Shown here one piece after another: positions 17,159-24,904 of a DNA stretch of 25,240 nucleotides (position 1 is its first letter; the number at the start of each line of letters is the position of its first letter). Source of the DNA: Clostridia bacterium (GTDB lineage Bacteria; Bacillota_A; Clostridia; Lachnospirales; Cellulosilyticaceae); contig JARBTY010000021.1 in assembly GCA_029239935.1 (NCBI GenBank), forward strand, positions 1 through 25,240. Reading direction: 5' to 3'. The notes under the pieces are model-generated. The model was given only the letters and a program-made list of their open reading frames with translations, was not told where the DNA came from and made no database searches. The translations under genes were made by a program, and so were the position numbers.

Positions 17159-17323
17159 TTACAACAAGGGATAACGCTCTTTAAAGCTGTTATCCCTTGT
17201 TGAATAGTCTATTCGTTTTACCTGTCCCGCCTCATCGTTAAAAATATAAACCTCACCATTATTTGGCTTATTCGAATTGACTGTACTTCTCAAAACGTTC
17301 TTCAAATAAACGCTTTGCTTCAC
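17159..17323 (-). other. 54-codon reading frame overlapping the capA end (uncertain gene or remnant)
   Basis: In the +1 frame relative to capA an open frame runs from GTG (17323) to TAA (17161-17159). It overlaps the last 56 nt of capA and continues beyond. The part past the capA stop reads NNGEVYIFNDEAGQVKRIDY, then STRDNSFKERYPLL, which looks like natural protein. No Shine-Dalgarno precedes the GTG, and I recognise no family. Its last codons lie in the perfect inverted repeat at 17162-17202. It may be a small overlapping gene, the tail of a lost gene, or chance. Confidence 0.2.
17162..17202 (-). terminator. Perfect inverted repeat, possible capA terminator without adjacent U-tract
   Basis: A 14-bp perfect stem (17162-17175 with 17189-17202) encloses a 13-nt loop that is itself partly symmetric (CTTTAAAG). 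On the minus strand the hairpin is followed by TAATTAAGGAGTA and only then by seven T residues. It is therefore not a classic intrinsic terminator. It lies 66 nt beyond the capA stop. Confidence 0.5.
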
Positions 17324-18392
17324 CTACTAGCGGTGTCGGTCTATAATCATTCTTTTCTGTAACAGAAGATATAGAGCAAGGGATTACCTGATGATTTACA
17401 GCGACTATACCTTTCTCCTGTAACTCAAAAGTTTGTTGATAGATAAAAGCATCCTTGTCAGAAGGGTTTCTATTCCCGCCAAAGCAAAAATTCCCCATAC
17501 TATAAACAATCTGGACCCCTTTATATACTTCTATCCCTTGTATGACATGGGGATGAGATCCCAGTACCAAATGCACCCCCTCATCAATAACAAATCTGGC
17601 TAATTCTTCTTGCGCTTTAACAGGATAATAAACACCTTCTTCACCCCAGTGAAACATAACAATGATTAAATCGGAGCGCTCCTTCGCTTGAGTAATTAGT
17701 CCACGTAATTGTTCTTTAACCCAATTGTCACTGGTCCATCCCTTAAACCCTATAACACCCACTTCAATGCCATTAACCTTGTGATAAAAAATATCCTGTT
17801 CTCCAAAAAAGCCAATACCAGATTCCTTAAGTATTTTTTGGGTCTCTCTATAACCTATTTCTCCATAATCTCTTGTATGATTATTTGCTAAATTAACTGC
17901 TTCAATACCAGCATTTTTTAAAATATGAACATAATCAGGCTCTCCTTTAAAAACAAACTCTTTTTCAGTAAAAACTGTGGCAGTTGTCAGCGGCCCCTCC
18001 AAGTTAACTAGCGTCAGATCATCACTTTCAAAAATCTCCCTCACATTTTCAAAAAAATAGTCATATCCCTTTTCCTGTGCAACTTGGTCAAACCGATTCC
18101 ATTGACTTTGGCCTGGATAATACCCCAAAGTACAGTCCCCCGCTGCTGTTAAAGTTAAGGTTGGGTATTTTGGCTTTTCAGGCACTTCAATCTCCTCATT
18201 TTCTAAAGCAACATTGATGACAGCACTGCTTTCATCTCCTTTCTCTTGCCAAACAGTCTCTTTGATAACTTCCACTGTTTGCTGCTCTTCCCGCTCTAAA
18301 CTGTATGTATTTTTTATAATATTTACACCTATTCCTAAAAGCACTGTGGTAAGCACCACCAGTAGCCCAATGGTCAAAAGTAACTTTTTCAT
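17268..18392 (-). CDS. CapA family metallophosphoesterase-like protein
   Basis: This 374-residue protein has an N-terminal TM anchor or signal (about 4-24), a polar Glu-rich linker, and a PGA_cap/CapA domain. The calcineurin-like motifs are GDCTLGYYPG, NLEGPLT, NLANNHTRDYG, FHWGEE, GSHPHVIQG and YSMGNFCFGG. CapA was named for poly-gamma-glutamate capsule export. Most single CapA-like proteins in Clostridia lie outside capsule operons and their role is unknown, as here with no capB or capC nearby. The start was set at 18392 because GGGGG sits just before it, inside the codons of the longer frame to 18404. It is divergent from pdaA with 162 nt between starts. Confidence 0.9.
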   Translation of the reverse strand: MKKLLLTIGLLVVLTTVLLGIGVNIIKNTYSLEREEQQTVEVIKETVWQEKGDESSAVINVALENEEIEVPEKPKYPTLTLTAAGDCTLGYYPGQSQWNRFDQVAQEKGYDYFFENVREIFESDDLTLVNLEGPLTTATVFTEKEFVFKGEPDYVHILKNAGIEAVNLANNHTRDYGEIGYRETQKILKESGIGFFGEQDIFYHKVNGIEVGVIGFKGWTSDNWVKEQLRGLITQAKERSDLIIVMFHWGEEGVYYPVKAQEELARFVIDEGVHLVLGSHPHVIQGIEVYKGVQIVYSMGNFCFGGNRNPSDKDAFIYQQTFELQEKGIVAVNHQVIPCSISSVTEKNDYRPTPLVGEAKRLFEERFEKYSQFE

Positions 18393-18428
18393 ATCTACCC
18401 CCATATGTATAATAGCCTCATCACCTTT

Positions 18429-18457
18429 ATCGTATAATAATTATTTCTCAAAATCAA
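18429..18457 (-). promoter_or_regulatory. Candidate sigma-A promoter of the capA-like gene
   Basis: The -35 TTGATT (18457-18452) and -10 TACGAT (18434-18429) are 17 bp apart, each matching consensus at four of six positions. Transcription would start about 30 nt before the ATG at 18392. Confidence 0.45.
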
Positions 18458-18554
18458 CATCCTAATCTGCTGATTTTAATGAATGGTTATATTTTGTACA
18501 ACATTGGTTAAAATAGCACTATTAGTCTCAATACGTTATAAAGGATGGTGAAGT

Positions 18555-19355
18555 ATGTTTAAAAAAATAGCTCTACTATTTTTAATAAGTTTTTCTTTTG
18601 GGAACACGCTATACGCTTCCCTTAATCATGCACCTACAACTAATGACACTGCCGTTCCCACCTCACTAGATACCACAAAGACCGATTGGTGGTTCATAAG
18701 AAACAAAGAGCATAAGCCGCCGGAGTTTAATAACAAACTCCCTTATAGACTTGAAGATTACGACGCCTTCTCCCTTGGAGACACAAGTCGCAAGGTCATT
18801 TATCTTACCTTTGATGAAGGTTATGAAAAAGGTTACACCCCACTTATATTAGATATTTTAAAAGAAAATAATGTTAAAGCGATATTTTTTGTAACCACCA
18901 CTTATATCACAGGCAACCCTGATATTATTCAACGCATGTATGAAGAAGGCCATATTGTTGGCAATCACACAACCTCTCATCCTTCAATGCCCAAACTAAC
19001 AGAAGATGAAGAAAAATTTAACCTTGAACTAACAACGGCGGCTGATAAATATAAAGCCATTACGCATCAAGATATGCCCCCATACTTTAGGCCACCCATG
19101 GGCCACTATTCCGAGAAATCCCTCGCTATGACCAAGGCGTTAGGTTATAAAACAATCTTTTGGAGCTTTGCTTATCCTGACTGGGACACAACCAAACAGC
19201 CACAACCAGATAAGGCCAAAGAGATGATGCTAAGCGGACTTCACAATGGTGCTATCTACTTACTCCACGCTGTTTCCAAAACAAACACTGAAGTACTCGG
19301 AGATTTTATAAAAGAAGCTAGGGTATTAGGTTATGAATTTGAACTGCTTCCTTAA
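18555..19355 (+). CDS. pdaA: Delta-lactam-forming polysaccharide deacetylase, PdaA type
   Basis: PdaA removes the N-acetyl group from muramic acid during formation of muramic delta-lactam in spore cortex peptidoglycan. The 266-residue product has a signal peptide (about 1-22) and the PdaA-specific stretch WWFIRNKEHKPPEFN with LEDYDAFSLGD. The carbohydrate esterase 4 core has motif 1 TFDEGYEKGYTP (D87, with E88 where many CE4 enzymes have Asp and Bacillus PdaA has Asn). Motif 2 is NHTTSHPSM (H138, H142), motif 3 RPPMG, then WSFAYPDWD and LLHAVS (H238). AAGGATGG precedes the ATG. It is the only plus-strand gene and shares a bidirectional terminator with the amino-acid ABC operon. Confidence 0.93.
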   Translation: MFKKIALLFLISFSFGNTLYASLNHAPTTNDTAVPTSLDTTKTDWWFIRNKEHKPPEFNNKLPYRLEDYDAFSLGDTSRKVIYLTFDEGYEKGYTPLILDILKENNVKAIFFVTTTYITGNPDIIQRMYEEGHIVGNHTTSHPSMPKLTEDEEKFNLELTTAADKYKAITHQDMPPYFRPPMGHYSEKSLAMTKALGYKTIFWSFAYPDWDTTKQPQPDKAKEMMLSGLHNGAIYLLHAVSKTNTEVLGDFIKEARVLGYEFELLP

Positions 19356-19364
19356 TATTTTGCA

Positions 19365-19420
19365 AAAAATAAGACGGTACTGTTGAGAATAAAAACTTTC
19401 AACAGTACCGTCTATTTTTA
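19365..19420. terminator. Bidirectional rho-independent terminator between pdaA and the amino-acid ABC operon
   Basis: A 15-bp perfect stem (19372-19386 with 19399-19413) with a 12-nt loop is followed by ATTTTTAT on the plus strand and by TATTTTTTG on the minus strand. It lies 16 nt after the pdaA stop and 22 nt after the permease stop, so it serves both convergent genes. Confidence 0.9.
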
Positions 19421-19435
19421 TAGAAATGATTTGTT

Positions 19436-20077
19436 CTAAGTTGTTGCAAACTTAAATTGCTGAGATCTAATAATCGTTGATAAAATAAAATTGATTATAA
19501 AATAAATAAGACTTAACAGGATGAACAGCATAAATACTTGATCCGATGTGGCGAAACTTCCCATCAAAATCATCCCTCTACCTGTTAACTCTTCAATACC
19601 CGCTGCCCAAAGAAAAGAAGTGTCCTTAATAACCGTTACAAACTGTGACAATAGGGACGGCATCATATTTCGGATAGCCTGTGGCAATATGATGTGTGCC
19701 AACACCTGCACTTCACTAAAACCTTGGGAGTAAGCCGCTTCATACTGTCCTATCTTTATCGAATTAAGTCCACCTCTTACAATCTCAGCTATAATAGAAG
19801 CTGTAAAAAGTGTCAATGCTAATATACCGCTATTTACTGCCCCAATACGTACTAAAAATCTCATGGCAAGTATCCATAAGAGCAGGGGAGTATTTCTAAA
19901 AAGTTCGATATATATCGTACTTATTTTGTTTAAAACTTTAATAGAACTATTTCTCATAACTGCTAAAACAATTCCTAGTACTAAACTTAATACAATGGTT
20001 ATAACCGCAATATAAAGTGTTAGCCCAAGGCCATTTAACAGAAATTTTATATTCACCGGTGTCAAAATACTACGCAT
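19436..20077 (-). CDS. Polar amino acid ABC transporter permease (HisM/GlnP family)
   Basis: This 213-residue permease has about five TM helices. It carries the family signature IELFRNTPLLLWIL and the EAA-type loop GQYEAAYSQGFSEVQVLAHIILPQAI that contacts the ATPase. It is the last gene of the importer, 35 nt after its partner permease; the two form a heterodimer in such systems. GAGGAG lies 9 nt before the ATG. The substrate is probably acidic amino acids, judged from the binding protein. Confidence 0.94.
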   Translation of the reverse strand: MRSILTPVNIKFLLNGLGLTLYIAVITIVLSLVLGIVLAVMRNSSIKVLNKISTIYIELFRNTPLLLWILAMRFLVRIGAVNSGILALTLFTASIIAEIVRGGLNSIKIGQYEAAYSQGFSEVQVLAHIILPQAIRNMMPSLLSQFVTVIKDTSFLWAAGIEELTGRGMILMGSFATSDQVFMLFILLSLIYFIINFILSTIIRSQQFKFATT

Positions 20078-20112
20078 CTGCTATCTCTCCTCTCGTATCA
20101 GCACATATTCTT

Positions 20113-20808
20113 TTATACACGACTTACCCGTGCAACTTTTGGGGTCTCTTTACTAACCTGCTCTAATCTCTTAGCTAACCGCGTTAGAGGGTAACACAGG
20201 CAAAAATACAAGATACCTGTTGCCACATAAGCTGGTCCCCAATAAAGATTGCCGCTTGACCACGAATCGGCATGATACATCAGATCGCCGCCTGCAATAA
20301 TTGCAAGTACGGATGAGTTTTTAATCAGATTGACAGAAACATTGGTTAAAGGTGGCAAAATAATCATTTTAGCCTGTGGCAAGATAATATAAAACATGGC
20401 TTCCCAATAGGTAAATCCCTGTGAATACGCCGCTTCCATCTGACCTTTAGGAATAGAATTAATACCTGATTTAACCACTTCTGCAACATAAGCTCCTTGG
20501 TAAATACCTAGTCCTAAGAAACCTATCAAAAATACAGGCAATACAATACCTATATAAGGGAGTCCATTGTACCAAAAAAAGATTTGAATAAGCAAAGGTG
20601 TGTTTTGGATAAGCTCTACATAACTCCTACTTATTGTTTTCAAAACTTTACTTTTTGAAGTAGAGAAAATACCAAAAATAGTTCCTAATAACAGCGCTAA
20701 TAGCAGCGCTGTTATAGAAACACTTAATGTAGTAAGTAACCCATCTTTAAAGATGGACCAGTCCAAAAATAGAGCTTTCCACTTTAAGAGTGAAAAAGGG
20801 TGATTCAT
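20113..20808 (-). CDS. Polar amino acid ABC transporter permease (HisQ/GlnP family)
   Basis: This second permease, of 231 residues, has about five TM helices, the signature VELIQNTPLLIQIFFWY and the EAA loop GQMEAAYSQGFTYWEAMFYIILPQA. Its ATG overlaps the stop codon of the binding-protein gene by one base (TAATG), so translation is probably coupled. The tail after the last helix is unusually polar (RLEQVSKETPKVARVSRV). It pairs with the downstream permease. Confidence 0.94.
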   Translation of the reverse strand: MNHPFSLLKWKALFLDWSIFKDGLLTTLSVSITALLLALLLGTIFGIFSTSKSKVLKTISRSYVELIQNTPLLIQIFFWYNGLPYIGIVLPVFLIGFLGLGIYQGAYVAEVVKSGINSIPKGQMEAAYSQGFTYWEAMFYIILPQAKMIILPPLTNVSVNLIKNSSVLAIIAGGDLMYHADSWSSGNLYWGPAYVATGILYFCLCYPLTRLAKRLEQVSKETPKVARVSRV

Positions 20809-21668
20809 TATTTAATACCCCATTTTTCAATTAAGCCATCTAATTCACCATTTGATTTCATTTCACCGATTAAATCATCTACAACCTTTGCTAAATCTGT
20901 ATTTGATTTTTTGCTTGCAACACCGTACTCCTGTGGACTGAATCTATCTGGAAGAATCTCTGAGTTATCATCAACATAACCGTTTAAGATCGCCGCGTCT
21001 ACTGAAAAAGCGTCTACTCTTCCTGATTCAAGTGCCGCTTTAATCTCTGGATAACTTGCATACTCTGAGAATTTAACGCTGATGCCTTGTTCCGTAGCTG
21101 CTTCTTCTAAAGCTTTTTTGCTCGTAGCACTTTGAGCCACACCTATCGCCTTACCATCTAAATCTTTATAGCTTGTAAAACCTTTATCTTTTTTAACAAG
21201 TAAAGCCACACCATCTACAAAATAAGGTTGTGAAAAGTTATAACTTTCTTTTCTTTCTTCTGTGATTGTAAAGGTTGCTATAACTAAATCTAATTCGCCG
21301 CTATCAAGAAGAGGTCCTCTTGTCTTAGCTGTAACAGCTTGAACTTCTATTTTATTTTCATCCCCTAATACTTCTTTAGCTATCGCTTTAGCAATATCAA
21401 TTTCCATTCCTTCAACAACTTCTGTTGCAGGATCTTTATACCCAAATTTAGGTACATCGACTTTTACACCTACTTTAAGTACACCATTGTCTTTGATTTT
21501 TTGAACATTTGGGGTATCCGCTGTTGCCTCTGCTGGTGCTTCAGTTGCTGTCTCAGCTGGCGCCTCTACAGCAGGTGTTTCGGTAGGTACTGGTGCTGTT
21601 GCTCCTGTACCACACCCTGTAAATACAGTCATAAGCGCTAAACTTAATACTAATGCAAACTTTTTCAT
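20808..21668 (-). CDS. Amino-acid ABC transporter binding lipoprotein, PEB1a-like (aspartate/glutamate)
   Basis: The 286-residue lipoprotein has a signal peptide ending in FTGC (C19), a Pro/Glu/Thr/Ala linker to about residue 53, and a family 3 periplasmic-type binding fold. Segments such as GMEIDIAKAIAKEVLGD, VTAKTRGPLLDSGELDLVIA, TFTITEERKESYNFSQPYF and VDDNSEILPDRFSPQEYG are close to what I recall of Campylobacter PEB1a, an aspartate/glutamate binder. That specificity is inferred from family resemblance. The gene lies 22 nt after the ATPase gene and overlaps the first permease by one base. Confidence 0.92.
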   Translation of the reverse strand: MKKFALVLSLALMTVFTGCGTGATAPVPTETPAVEAPAETATEAPAEATADTPNVQKIKDNGVLKVGVKVDVPKFGYKDPATEVVEGMEIDIAKAIAKEVLGDENKIEVQAVTAKTRGPLLDSGELDLVIATFTITEERKESYNFSQPYFVDGVALLVKKDKGFTSYKDLDGKAIGVAQSATSKKALEEAATEQGISVKFSEYASYPEIKAALESGRVDAFSVDAAILNGYVDDNSEILPDRFSPQEYGVASKKSNTDLAKVVDDLIGEMKSNGELDGLIEKWGIK

Positions 21669-21690
21669 TTTTTAATCCTCCTTATGATTT

Positions 21691-22416
21691 TTATTTTAAA
21701 ATTTTACTTAAAAAGCTTTTTGTTCTAGAATGAGTTGGGGCAGTAAAGAAATGTTCTGGTTTACCCTCTTCTAAAATCTCTCCCTCATCCATAAAAATAA
21801 CCCTGTCAGCCACCTCTCTTGCAAATCCCATTTCATGGGTGACAACAATCATCGTAATTTTTTCATGGGACAATTTAATCATAACATCTAAAACTTCCTG
21901 AATCACCTCTGGATCCAGTGCTGATGTAGGTTCATCAAATAACATAATTTTAGGATGCATATTAAGAGCCCTTGCGATGGCTACCCTTTGTTGCTGTCCT
22001 CCAGAAAGCTGTGCTGGATACGCATGGGCTTTATCCTGTAACCCTACTTTATCCAAATATTCCAAAGCTGTTTTTTGAGCTTCCTCTTTTTTTACTTTCA
22101 AAATTTTAATAGGCGCTAATGTACAGTTCTCCAGCACGGTCATATGTGGGTAAAGATTGAACTGCTGAAACACCATGGCCGCCGATTCCCTAACTTCCCT
22201 TATGGGAGCTCTTTTAGCTGTTATTTCAATATTGTTGACTTTGATAGTTCCTGCTGAAGGTTTCTCAAGATAATTAATGCATCTAATTAAAGTGCTTTTT
22301 CCCGAACCACTTGGTCCTATGACGACTAATTTCTCACCTTCCTGCACCGTAAGATTTATGTTTTTTAAAACATGTAATTTCCCAAAATGCTTTTCTACAT
22401 TTCTAAGTTCTATCAT
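21691..22416 (-). CDS. Polar amino acid ABC transporter ATPase (GlnQ/HisP family)
   Basis: This 241-residue ATPase energises the importer. Walker A is GPSGSGKST (34-42), the Q-loop is [12 protein letters not shown], the ABC signature is LSGGQQQR (137-144), Walker B is [12 protein letters not shown] (D161, E162), and the switch histidine is H194 (VTHEMGFA). It is first in its operon. The start is at 22416 because AGAGGGGG lies just upstream inside the extra codons of the longer frame to 22437. The downstream order is binding protein, permease, permease. Confidence 0.95.
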   Translation of the reverse strand: MIELRNVEKHFGKLHVLKNINLTVQEGEKLVVIGPSGSGKSTLIRCINYLEKPSAGTIKVNNIEITAKRAPIREVRESAAMVFQQFNLYPHMTVLENCTLAPIKILKVKKEEAQKTALEYLDKVGLQDKAHAYPAQLSGGQQQRVAIARALNMHPKIMLFDEPTSALDPEVIQEVLDVMIKLSHEKITMIVVTHEMGFAREVADRVIFMDEGEILEEGKPEHFFTAPTHSRTKSFLSKILK

Positions 22417-22571
22417 TCTACTCCCCCTCTTTAGCATTTTTAGTCTTTATAGATACCTTTAACTAGTTTGATAACATTTTAAACAACATAAAAAGAGATA
22501 CTATTTATTTTGACTAATACCTCTTTGTATTATTTCATATTTAGTTAAATATAGACATTAGACTTTTTTTA
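22417..22571 (-). other. Long untranslated leader of the amino-acid ABC operon
   Basis: From the promoter at 22572-22600 to the ATG lie about 150 nt with no supported gene. The stretch includes a short hairpin, ATATTT with AAATAT around AACT, and is otherwise AT-rich. I recognise neither a T-box nor a known riboswitch. The 88 nt between the promoter and the glmS terminator (22601-22688) also show nothing clear. Confidence 0.4.
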
Positions 22572-22600
22572 ATTATAATATAGGATTCATATAAATACAA
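22572..22600 (-). promoter_or_regulatory. Sigma-A promoter of the amino-acid ABC operon
   Basis: The -35 TTGTAT (22600-22595) and a perfect -10 TATAAT (22577-22572) are separated by 17 bp. This is the best-matching promoter in the window by spacing and hexamers. Confidence 0.7.
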
Positions 22601-22688
22601 ACATTTTTTTACCAGAAATTATTTATTGTGTATTTTTATACTTTGTACCCCTTCAAAATACAGAATAGAATAAAATATTGTATACATT

Positions 22689-22724
22689 AAAAGAGGTGAC
22701 ATCTTTCAAACAATGTCCACCTCT
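22689..22724 (-). terminator. Rho-independent terminator after glmS
   Basis: On the minus strand AGAGGTG-ACAT pairs with ATGTCACCTCT across a 10-nt loop with one bulged base, followed by TTTAATG. It lies 38 nt after the glmS stop codon. Confidence 0.75.
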
Positions 22725-22762
22725 CTCTTCATTTTCTTACTAATGATTTATTATTCTTCCAA

Positions 22763-24592
22763 TTATTCTACCGTCACTGATTTGGCTAAATTCCTGGGTT
22801 TATCCACGTCATTGCCTCTTGCTAATGAAGCATAATACGCCACCAGTTGTGTAGGCACTACTGATAAAATAGGCATTAAAAGGTCATCTGCTGCTGGAAT
22901 ATAGATGGTATCATCAGCTACTTTAGCAATCTCTTTATTCGTGTCTTTTGCAATAGCAATAACAAACGCACCTCTTGCTTTTACCTCTTTGATATTAGAG
23001 ATCATTTTTTCTGCTAGATCATCTTGTGTTACCACACAAAATACAGGAATTCCTTTTTCGATCAGTGCAATGGTACCATGTTTAAGTTCTCCTGCTGCAA
23101 AAGCTTCTGTATAAATATATGAAATCTCTTTAAGCTTCAAAGCGGCTTCTTGAGCTGTCATATAATCCAGCCCTCTTCCCAAATAAAAAGCACTTTTTGT
23201 ATCTTTAATATCTTTCACGATATCTTCAATCACTTCTTTATTTTCTAAAATCTGTGCAACGGCTGCTGAAAGCCCTTCTATTTTGTCAACAATTTCACTA
23301 TATTTATCTTGTGTAATTGTTTCTCTTTTCAGTGCAAAATCCAATGCTACCATATAGAAAGCAACAATCTGCGCAGTATAGGCTTTCGTAGACGCAACAG
23401 CAATCTCAGGTCCTGCCCATGTATAAAATACGTCTGTAGCTTCTCTGGCTACTGATGAGCCTACTACATTTGTTATCGCCAGTACTCTGGCTCCTTTTGA
23501 TTTTGCAAGCTTCATAGCTGCCAGTGTATCTGCTGTTTCACCAGATTGAGATACAACGATTAAAAGTGTTTTTTCATCTATAAATGGATTGCTATATCTG
23601 AATTCTGAAGCAATATCCACTTCTACCGGAATTTTAGCTAACTTTTCTATAGCATATTTACCGACTAAACCTGCATTATAAGCTGTACCGCAGGCAACAA
23701 TATAAACTTTAGTAATGTCTTCTAGTTGTTCTTTAGTCATTTTAATATCATCTAAATGAATCATTCTATTAGCATCTAGTCTTCTGATGAGCGTTTCTTT
23801 AATAGCTTGAGGCTGGTCATAGATTTCTTTCAACATAAAGTAATCATAACCACCTTTTGAAGCTGCCTCAATATCCCAGTCAATTGTCTTTACTTCTTTA
23901 TTAACTAAATTTTTATTTTCATCATACACTTTGAGGGCATTGTCTTTAATATGCACAACTTCCCCATTTTCTAAGAAATAAACTTCTCTGGTATATTTAA
24001 GAATAGCTGGAACATCAGATGCTACAAAAAACTCTTCTTTACCAAGACCTACAATAAGTGGACTTTCTTTTCTTACTGCAACTAATTCATCTGGATGATC
24101 CACTGCAACTACACCTAGTGCATATGCGCCTCTTAATTGTTTGATTGCAGCATAAACAGCTTCTATCAAGTTCCCAGTATAGTATTTATCAACCAAGTGC
24201 ACAATCACTTCTGTATCAGTTTCTGATTTAAAAGTATAGCCTTCTGCAATAAGCATCTCTTTGATTTCCATATAATTTTCAATAATACCATTGTGAACAA
24301 CAGCGATGGTTTCTTTTTCATTAAGATGAGGATGGGAATTAACATCTGATGGTTCCCCATGAGTCGCCCATCTTGTATGGCCAATGCCAACATGACCTAA
24401 AATAGGCATCTCTTTTAAATAGTCCTCCAAAATACTCAAACGACCCTTTTTCTTAGCAAATGCGATAGTTTCCTTATTCTGATTAATAGCTATCCCCGCT
24501 GAATCATATCCGCGATATTCAAGCTTTGATAACCCATCAATAATAACTTCTTCTGCACTTCTTTTTCCTACATAACCTACAATTCCGCACAT
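22763..24592 (-). CDS. glmS: Glutamine-fructose-6-phosphate aminotransferase (isomerizing)
   Basis: GlmS makes glucosamine-6-phosphate from fructose-6-phosphate and glutamine, the first step towards UDP-GlcNAc for peptidoglycan. The 609-residue product begins MCGIVGYVG; the Cys after Met is the glutaminase nucleophile exposed by Met removal. The class II amidotransferase part (about 1-220) contains RGYDSAGIA and GHTRWATHG. Two SIS isomerase domains follow (VACGTAYNAG, VSQSGETADT, STKAYTAQ, YLGRGLDY), and the C-terminus PRNLAKSVTVE is canonical. A longer frame to 24643 would run into the ribozyme and destroy the N-terminal Cys. AGGAGG at 24608-24603 sets the start. A glmS ribozyme in the leader gives product feedback. 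Confidence 0.98.
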   Translation of the reverse strand: MCGIVGYVGKRSAEEVIIDGLSKLEYRGYDSAGIAINQNKETIAFAKKKGRLSILEDYLKEMPILGHVGIGHTRWATHGEPSDVNSHPHLNEKETIAVVHNGIIENYMEIKEMLIAEGYTFKSETDTEVIVHLVDKYYTGNLIEAVYAAIKQLRGAYALGVVAVDHPDELVAVRKESPLIVGLGKEEFFVASDVPAILKYTREVYFLENGEVVHIKDNALKVYDENKNLVNKEVKTIDWDIEAASKGGYDYFMLKEIYDQPQAIKETLIRRLDANRMIHLDDIKMTKEQLEDITKVYIVACGTAYNAGLVGKYAIEKLAKIPVEVDIASEFRYSNPFIDEKTLLIVVSQSGETADTLAAMKLAKSKGARVLAITNVVGSSVAREATDVFYTWAGPEIAVASTKAYTAQIVAFYMVALDFALKRETITQDKYSEIVDKIEGLSAAVAQILENKEVIEDIVKDIKDTKSAFYLGRGLDYMTAQEAALKLKEISYIYTEAFAAGELKHGTIALIEKGIPVFCVVTQDDLAEKMISNIKEVKARGAFVIAIAKDTNKEIAKVADDTIYIPAADDLLMPILSVVPTQLVAYYASLARGNDVDKPRNLAKSVTVE

Positions 24593-24602
24593 AATAAATA
24601 AA

Positions 24603-24608
24603 CCTCCT
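24603..24608 (-). promoter_or_regulatory. Ribosome binding site of glmS
   Basis: A perfect AGGAGG lies 10 nt before the ATG at 24592. It supports the short start and lies just 3' of the ribozyme region. Confidence 0.8.
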
Positions 24609-24624
24609 GATATTTGATTTTTTT

Positions 24625-24779
24625 TAGTATCAGGGAAATTCACTTTAGACTTTTTGTTCTAAAAATCGCTTTTTAGGTTTGTGAGTCTATTTAGGCTGTG
24701 AAACCTCTAGAGTATCCGCCGAATTTTCGATAACCCTAGTCCTCGTCAACTTGTCATTTTCCAAGTTCTGGCGCTTTTT
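24625..24779 (-). ncRNA. glmS ribozyme (glucosamine-6-phosphate responsive self-cleaving leader)
   Basis: The leader matches the conserved core. AGCGCCAGAAC holds the cleavage site between A 24775 and G 24774. AACTTG pairs with CAAGTT, followed by GTTGACGAGG (24750-24741). CTAGGG (24739-24734) pairs with CTCTAG (24712-24707) around TTATCGAAAATTCGGCGGA, whose CGAA/TTCG mini-stem also occurs in the Bacillus ribozyme. AGGTTT (24706-24701) pairs with AAACCT (24680-24675). Next comes CTAAAAA-GCGA-TTTTTAG, a GNRA-capped stem (24676-24659). In this family glucosamine-6-phosphate is the cofactor for cleavage, which destabilises glmS mRNA. The 3' boundary is approximate. Confidence 0.93.
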
Positions 24780-24800
24780 TGTTTTTATTTCCCACGGTTC

Positions 24801-24829
24801 ATTATATCATAATATCCAATTATTGCTAC
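24801..24829 (-). promoter_or_regulatory. Extended -10 promoter of glmS and its ribozyme
   Basis: TGATATAAT gives a perfect -10 (24806-24801) with an extended TG, and a weak -35 GTAGCA (24829-24824) lies 17 bp away. Transcription from about 24794 would leave roughly 20 nt upstream of the ribozyme cleavage site. Confidence 0.65.
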
Positions 24830-24865
24830 ACTAAAATTTAAATTTCTCTTTTTTAATTTTTATTT

Positions 24866-24900
24866 TAAAAAAGTAGAACATCAAATGCTCTACTTTTTTA
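24866..24900 (-). terminator. Rho-independent terminator of the gene at the right edge
   Basis: A 16-bp stem with one mismatch (24866-24881 with 24885-24900) and a 3-nt loop ends in TTCTACTTTTTTAAAA on the minus strand. It starts 4 nt after the stop codon at 24905 and isolates glmS from the upstream gene. Confidence 0.85.
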
Positions 24901-24904
24901 GGGT

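Noticed and set aside
18480..18508. Sigma-G-like promoter before pdaA (TGAATG, 16 bp, CATTGGT)
   Set aside because: The -35 is close, but the -10 misses key positions and the spacing is short. Bacillus pdaA being sigma-G dependent is not enough to call it.
24593..24643. Extra N-terminal codons giving a 626-residue GlmS
   Set aside because: They overlap the ribozyme region and the ribosome binding site, and they would bury the catalytic Cys that must follow the initiator Met.
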